DNA from: Streptomyces olivaceoviridis
GTDB taxonomy: Bacteria > Actinomycetota > Actinomycetes > Streptomycetales > Streptomycetaceae
Direction: 5' to 3'
Length of the DNA: 64,000 nt
Assembly (NCBI RefSeq): GCF_014650115.1
Contig: NZ_BMUI01000003.1
Location: 434,001-498,000, forward strand
Position 1 is the first letter of the stretch, and every line of letters starts with the position of its first letter. Of this stretch, positions 61,740 through 64,000 are shown piece after piece. A program made the translations under genes and the position numbers. A model generated the notes under the pieces. The model was not told the DNA's origin. It saw only the letters and a program-made list of their open reading frames with translations, and did no database searches.

Positions 61740-62029
61740 CCGGTCGCGCGCGGTGCGGTGCGGTCCATGTCCCCGGTGACGTACGTCATGTGACCCACCG
61801 CACGCCCGGTCCCGCCCAAACTCCCCCAGGACGTGAGCTTCGTCATCCCGCCGGGGCCGTCGGCGTGTCCAACTGCGCCACGGATGGCGGCATATGACAG
61901 TGGCGGGCACCGGAGCGACGCGGCTCACACCATTCCGTCGAGGCGGTCCCAGCCGCTATGGTCCCGGTCGGTGGGTCGAGACCCCTCGACGCCGCCGTGC
62001 CCTCGGGGGGAGGGAAGGAACCCAGGACA

Positions 62030-63331
62030 ATGCCCGTACCCATACCGCGGCAGAGAGCGATCCCGGCCGTGGAGAGTGGTCAGGCGCAGGCCGCCCGCGC
62101 AGTCGGCGGCCCCCTCAAGGAAGAGGCCCACCGCGACGCCACGACCGTGAACGGCACCGGCGCCACTCTCACCCTGCTGCTGATCGAGGACGATCCGGCC
62201 GGCTCGCCGATCGTGCCCGACCTGCTGGACCCGGCCGGCAAGCCGATCCGCGTCCGCACCGCCCGCAACCTCACCGAGGCCGAGCGGCTGCTCACCGACG
62301 ACGTCCACTGCATCCTGCTGGACCTGGCGCTCCCGGCGCCGGGCGGCAGCGACACCGACGACGAGCTGGCCGTGCTCAGGCACGTCCTCCAGCTCGCGCC
62401 CCGGCACGCCGTGCTCGCGCTGACCGCCTCCGGCGACGCCGAGCGCGGCGCCGAGGCCGTGCGCGTGGGCGCCCAGGACTACCTCTTCCGGGACGAGCTG
62501 GACGGCCGGCTGCTCAGCCGCGCCATCCGCTACGCGGTGGAGCGGAAGCGGTCCGACACGGCCGAGCGGCGGCTCGCCGAGGGAAAGCTGCGCGCGCAGG
62601 AGAACCGCCGGCTGGAGCGTGGCCTGCTGCCGACCCCGCTGCTGGAGGGCTCCTGCCTGCGGTTCGCCGCGCGCTACCGCCCCGGCCGGTCCCGGGCGCT
62701 GCTCGGCGGCGACTTCTACGACGCCGTCCGCACCCCCGACGGCACCGTGCACGCCATGATCGGCGACGTCTGCGGGCACGGCCCGGACGAGGCCGCGCTC
62801 GGCGTGGAGCTGCGCATCGCCTGGCGGGCGCTGACCCTGGCCGGGCTGTGCGGGGACGAGCTGCTGAACACGTTGCAGCAGGTGCTGGAGCACGAGCGCG
62901 CCGACGAGGAGATCTTCGCGACGCTGTGCACGGTGGACATCGCGCCCGACGGCCGCCGGGCGGGCCTGTGCCTGGCCGGCCACCCGGCCCCGCTGGTCGC
63001 CCGCCCCGGCCGGCCGGCGCGGCTGCTCCCCTACGAGAACAACGGCCCCGCCCTGGGGCTGCTGCCCGGCGCCCGCTGGCCGCGGATGCAGGTCGAGCTG
63101 GGGGCCGAGTGGAGCCTGATGCTCTACACCGACGGGCTGATCGAGGGCCGGGTCGGTGAGGGCGGGGAGCGGCTCGGTCAGGACGGCATGCTGGAGATGA
63201 TCCGCCGGCAGCTCTCCGAGGGGCTGCGGGGGGAGGAACTGCTGCGGGCCGCGGTGAGCGAGGTGCGGGACCTCAACGGCGGTGAGCTGACCGACGACGT
63301 CGCGGTGGTGCTGCTGGACCGGACGCGGTAG
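62030..63331 (+). CDS. Response-regulator-like receiver fused to SpoIIE/RsbU phosphatase
   Basis: A 433-residue regulator. Receiver domain (about 45-165) with IEDDPAG pocket and DVHCILLDLALPAPGG phosphosite, then a short coiled coil and a PP2C-type SpoIIE domain (about 215-433; GGDFYDAVRTPDG, IGDVCGHGPDEAALGV, LMLYTDGLIEGR, ELTDDVAVVLL). Such fusions dephosphorylate anti-anti-sigma factors to free stress sigma factors. No sigma or anti-sigma gene is adjacent. ATG 62030 with GGAAGGA upstream; an earlier in-frame start adds ~24 residues. Confidence 0.88.
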   Translation: MPVPIPRQRAIPAVESGQAQAARAVGGPLKEEAHRDATTVNGTGATLTLLLIEDDPAGSPIVPDLLDPAGKPIRVRTARNLTEAERLLTDDVHCILLDLALPAPGGSDTDDELAVLRHVLQLAPRHAVLALTASGDAERGAEAVRVGAQDYLFRDELDGRLLSRAIRYAVERKRSDTAERRLAEGKLRAQENRRLERGLLPTPLLEGSCLRFAARYRPGRSRALLGGDFYDAVRTPDGTVHAMIGDVCGHGPDEAALGVELRIAWRALTLAGLCGDELLNTLQQVLEHERADEEIFATLCTVDIAPDGRRAGLCLAGHPAPLVARPGRPARLLPYENNGPALGLLPGARWPRMQVELGAEWSLMLYTDGLIEGRVGEGGERLGQDGMLEMIRRQLSEGLRGEELLRAAVSEVRDLNGGELTDDVAVVLLDRTR

Positions 63332-63391
63332 GCGGAAGCCGCGCCACGCACGCACCCGGCAATCGGCAGGCGGCCCCGCGGCGGGATGCCG

Positions 63392-63739
63392 TCAGCGACC
63401 TCCGTTGTACGGGCCGTACGGGCCGTCGCTGCTGCTTCCGCCCCGGCGGCGGCCCCACCCGCGTCCGCCGCCCACCTGCTGGAGGGCGGGGCGGACGTCG
63501 ACGAGGTAGACGATGCTCGCCACCGCGCCGGCGATGGGGAGGATGGACAGCAGCGAGAACAGGTAGCTGACCACGAGGGCGATGCCGAGGATGATCAGCC
63601 AGAAGACCTTGTTCTGCTTGTCGGCGGCGCGGAAGGCGTCCTCGCGCCGGAACGCGGCGTCGGCCAGCCCGAACGCGGCCAGGGCCATCAGAATGATCTT
63701 CAGGATGCCCATGAACCCCGCGAAGCCCAACATCAGCAT
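63392..63739 (-). CDS. DUF2516 membrane protein
   Basis: A 115-residue protein with two to three hydrophobic helices (FAGFMGILKIILMALAAFGL, VFWLIILGIALVVSYLFSLL, LPIAGAVASIVYLVDV) and a Gly/Arg-rich cytoplasmic tail (GGGRGWGRRRGG). The central REDAFRAADKQNKVFWL segment is typical of DUF2516. Found beside a helix-turn-helix gene in many Streptomyces (from memory). ATG 63739 chosen; GTG 63748 possible. Confidence 0.85.
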   Translation of the reverse strand: MLMLGFAGFMGILKIILMALAAFGLADAAFRREDAFRAADKQNKVFWLIILGIALVVSYLFSLLSILPIAGAVASIVYLVDVRPALQQVGGGRGWGRRRGGSSSDGPYGPYNGGR

Positions 63740-63797
63740 GCTGCCCACCGCCCGTTGATTCCCGATTCCCGGCTACGCCGCCACCGTACCCATAGAA

Positions 63798-63828
63798 CGG
63801 GCCGGACACCCCAAAGGTGCCCGGCCCG
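63798..63828 (-). terminator. Terminator after the Lys/Ala/Pro-tailed gene
   Basis: 13-bp inverted repeat (63798-63810 / 63816-63828) with one mismatch and a 5-nt loop, 22 nt after the stop codon at 63850. Confidence 0.75.
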
Positions 63829-63849
63829 GAGCCGTCTCGTCGGCCATGG

Positions 63850-64000
63850 TCACTTGGCCGGCGGGGTCGTCTTCTTCGCCGTGGTGGGGGTGGTGGCGGT
63901 CTTGCGGGGGGCCGGGGCCTTCTTCGCCGCGGGCTTCTTGTCCGCGGCGAGGTCGGCCTTCGCCTCGGCCGGCTTCGGCTGGTCGTCCCTGACCGCGACC
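63850..64000 (-). CDS. C-terminal tail of a Lys/Ala/Pro-rich protein (cut by window edge)
   Basis: Only the last ~49 residues are visible: ADLAADKKPAAKKAPAPRKT followed by TTPTTAKKTTPPAK. This histone H1-like basic tail is common on actinobacterial DNA-binding proteins. By position it probably belongs to the helix-turn-helix regulator normally next to the DUF2516 gene, but the domain lies outside the window. Confidence 0.7.
   Translation of the reverse strand, partial: VAVRDDQPKPAEAKADLAADKKPAAKKAPAPRKTATTPTTAKKTTPPAK

Overview
The window is a high-GC actinobacterial chromosome segment that I read as Streptomyces. Reasons: strong third-position GC bias, trehalose, glucosylglycerate and mycothiol genes, BldD/DasR/Pho-type control sites, the MsiK sugar-ABC ATPase, and a gene order that (from memory) follows the S. 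coelicolor SCO4296-to-SCO4198 interval. The left edge cuts groEL and the right edge cuts a Lys/Ala/Pro-tailed protein. About 70 protein genes, one tRNA-Thr and one SAM riboswitch are called.

Layout. 0-3 kb: groEL with two tandem CIRCE operators, a cold-shock gene, and a SAM-riboswitch-controlled pair (threonine-synthase-like enzyme plus ThiS/MoaD-like sulfur carrier) that looks like a methionine unit. 3-6.3 kb: compatible solutes (gpgS, otsA, otsB). 6.3-11.2 kb: aminosugar use (orphan sugar-binding lipoprotein, nagK, nagA, PfkB kinase) around two DasR-type operators. 11.4-18.1 kb: secreted proteins, the c-di-GMP synthase gene cdgB with Crp- and BldD-like sites, flavin reductase, GNAT, an ECF sigma factor whose frame lacks the expected stop, arfB and terD. 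18-26.9 kb: scattered metabolic and membrane genes.

26.9-32.1 kb is the accessory part: an XhoI/PaeR7I-like restriction-modification pair, a SHOCT membrane protein, a cupredoxin, a secreted two-domain rubrerythrin, and a decayed tyrosine-integrase relic at the 3' end of tRNA-Thr. 32.2-49.7 kb returns to the conserved backbone: msiK, a sugar nucleotidyltransferase, DoxX, rlmB, cysS, ispF, ispD, carD, then phoP-phoR facing phoU across a PHO box, followed by an overlooked 51-residue cysteine-rich gene and a nickel-binding-type protein. 49.9-64 kb: gpmA, a short decayed stretch with two broken genes, small stress and secreted proteins, a DUF2000/AraC pair, a Tat-exported beta-helix protein, mshA with an in-frame minisatellite, an NlpC/P60 hydrolase and a RsbU-type phosphatase.

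Themes. Trehalose, glucosylglycerate and mycothiol form a stress-protection layer. DasR-type sites at nagKA and msiK tie chitin/GlcNAc use to the shared transport ATPase. At least 17 genes have a TANNNT box 6-7 nt before the start codon, so leaderless mRNAs appear common. The most notable items are the riboswitch/ThrC-like/carrier unit, the tRNA-Thr integrase relic beside accessory genes, the scarcity of CTCGAG next to an XhoI-type system, and the Cys-rich miniprotein.
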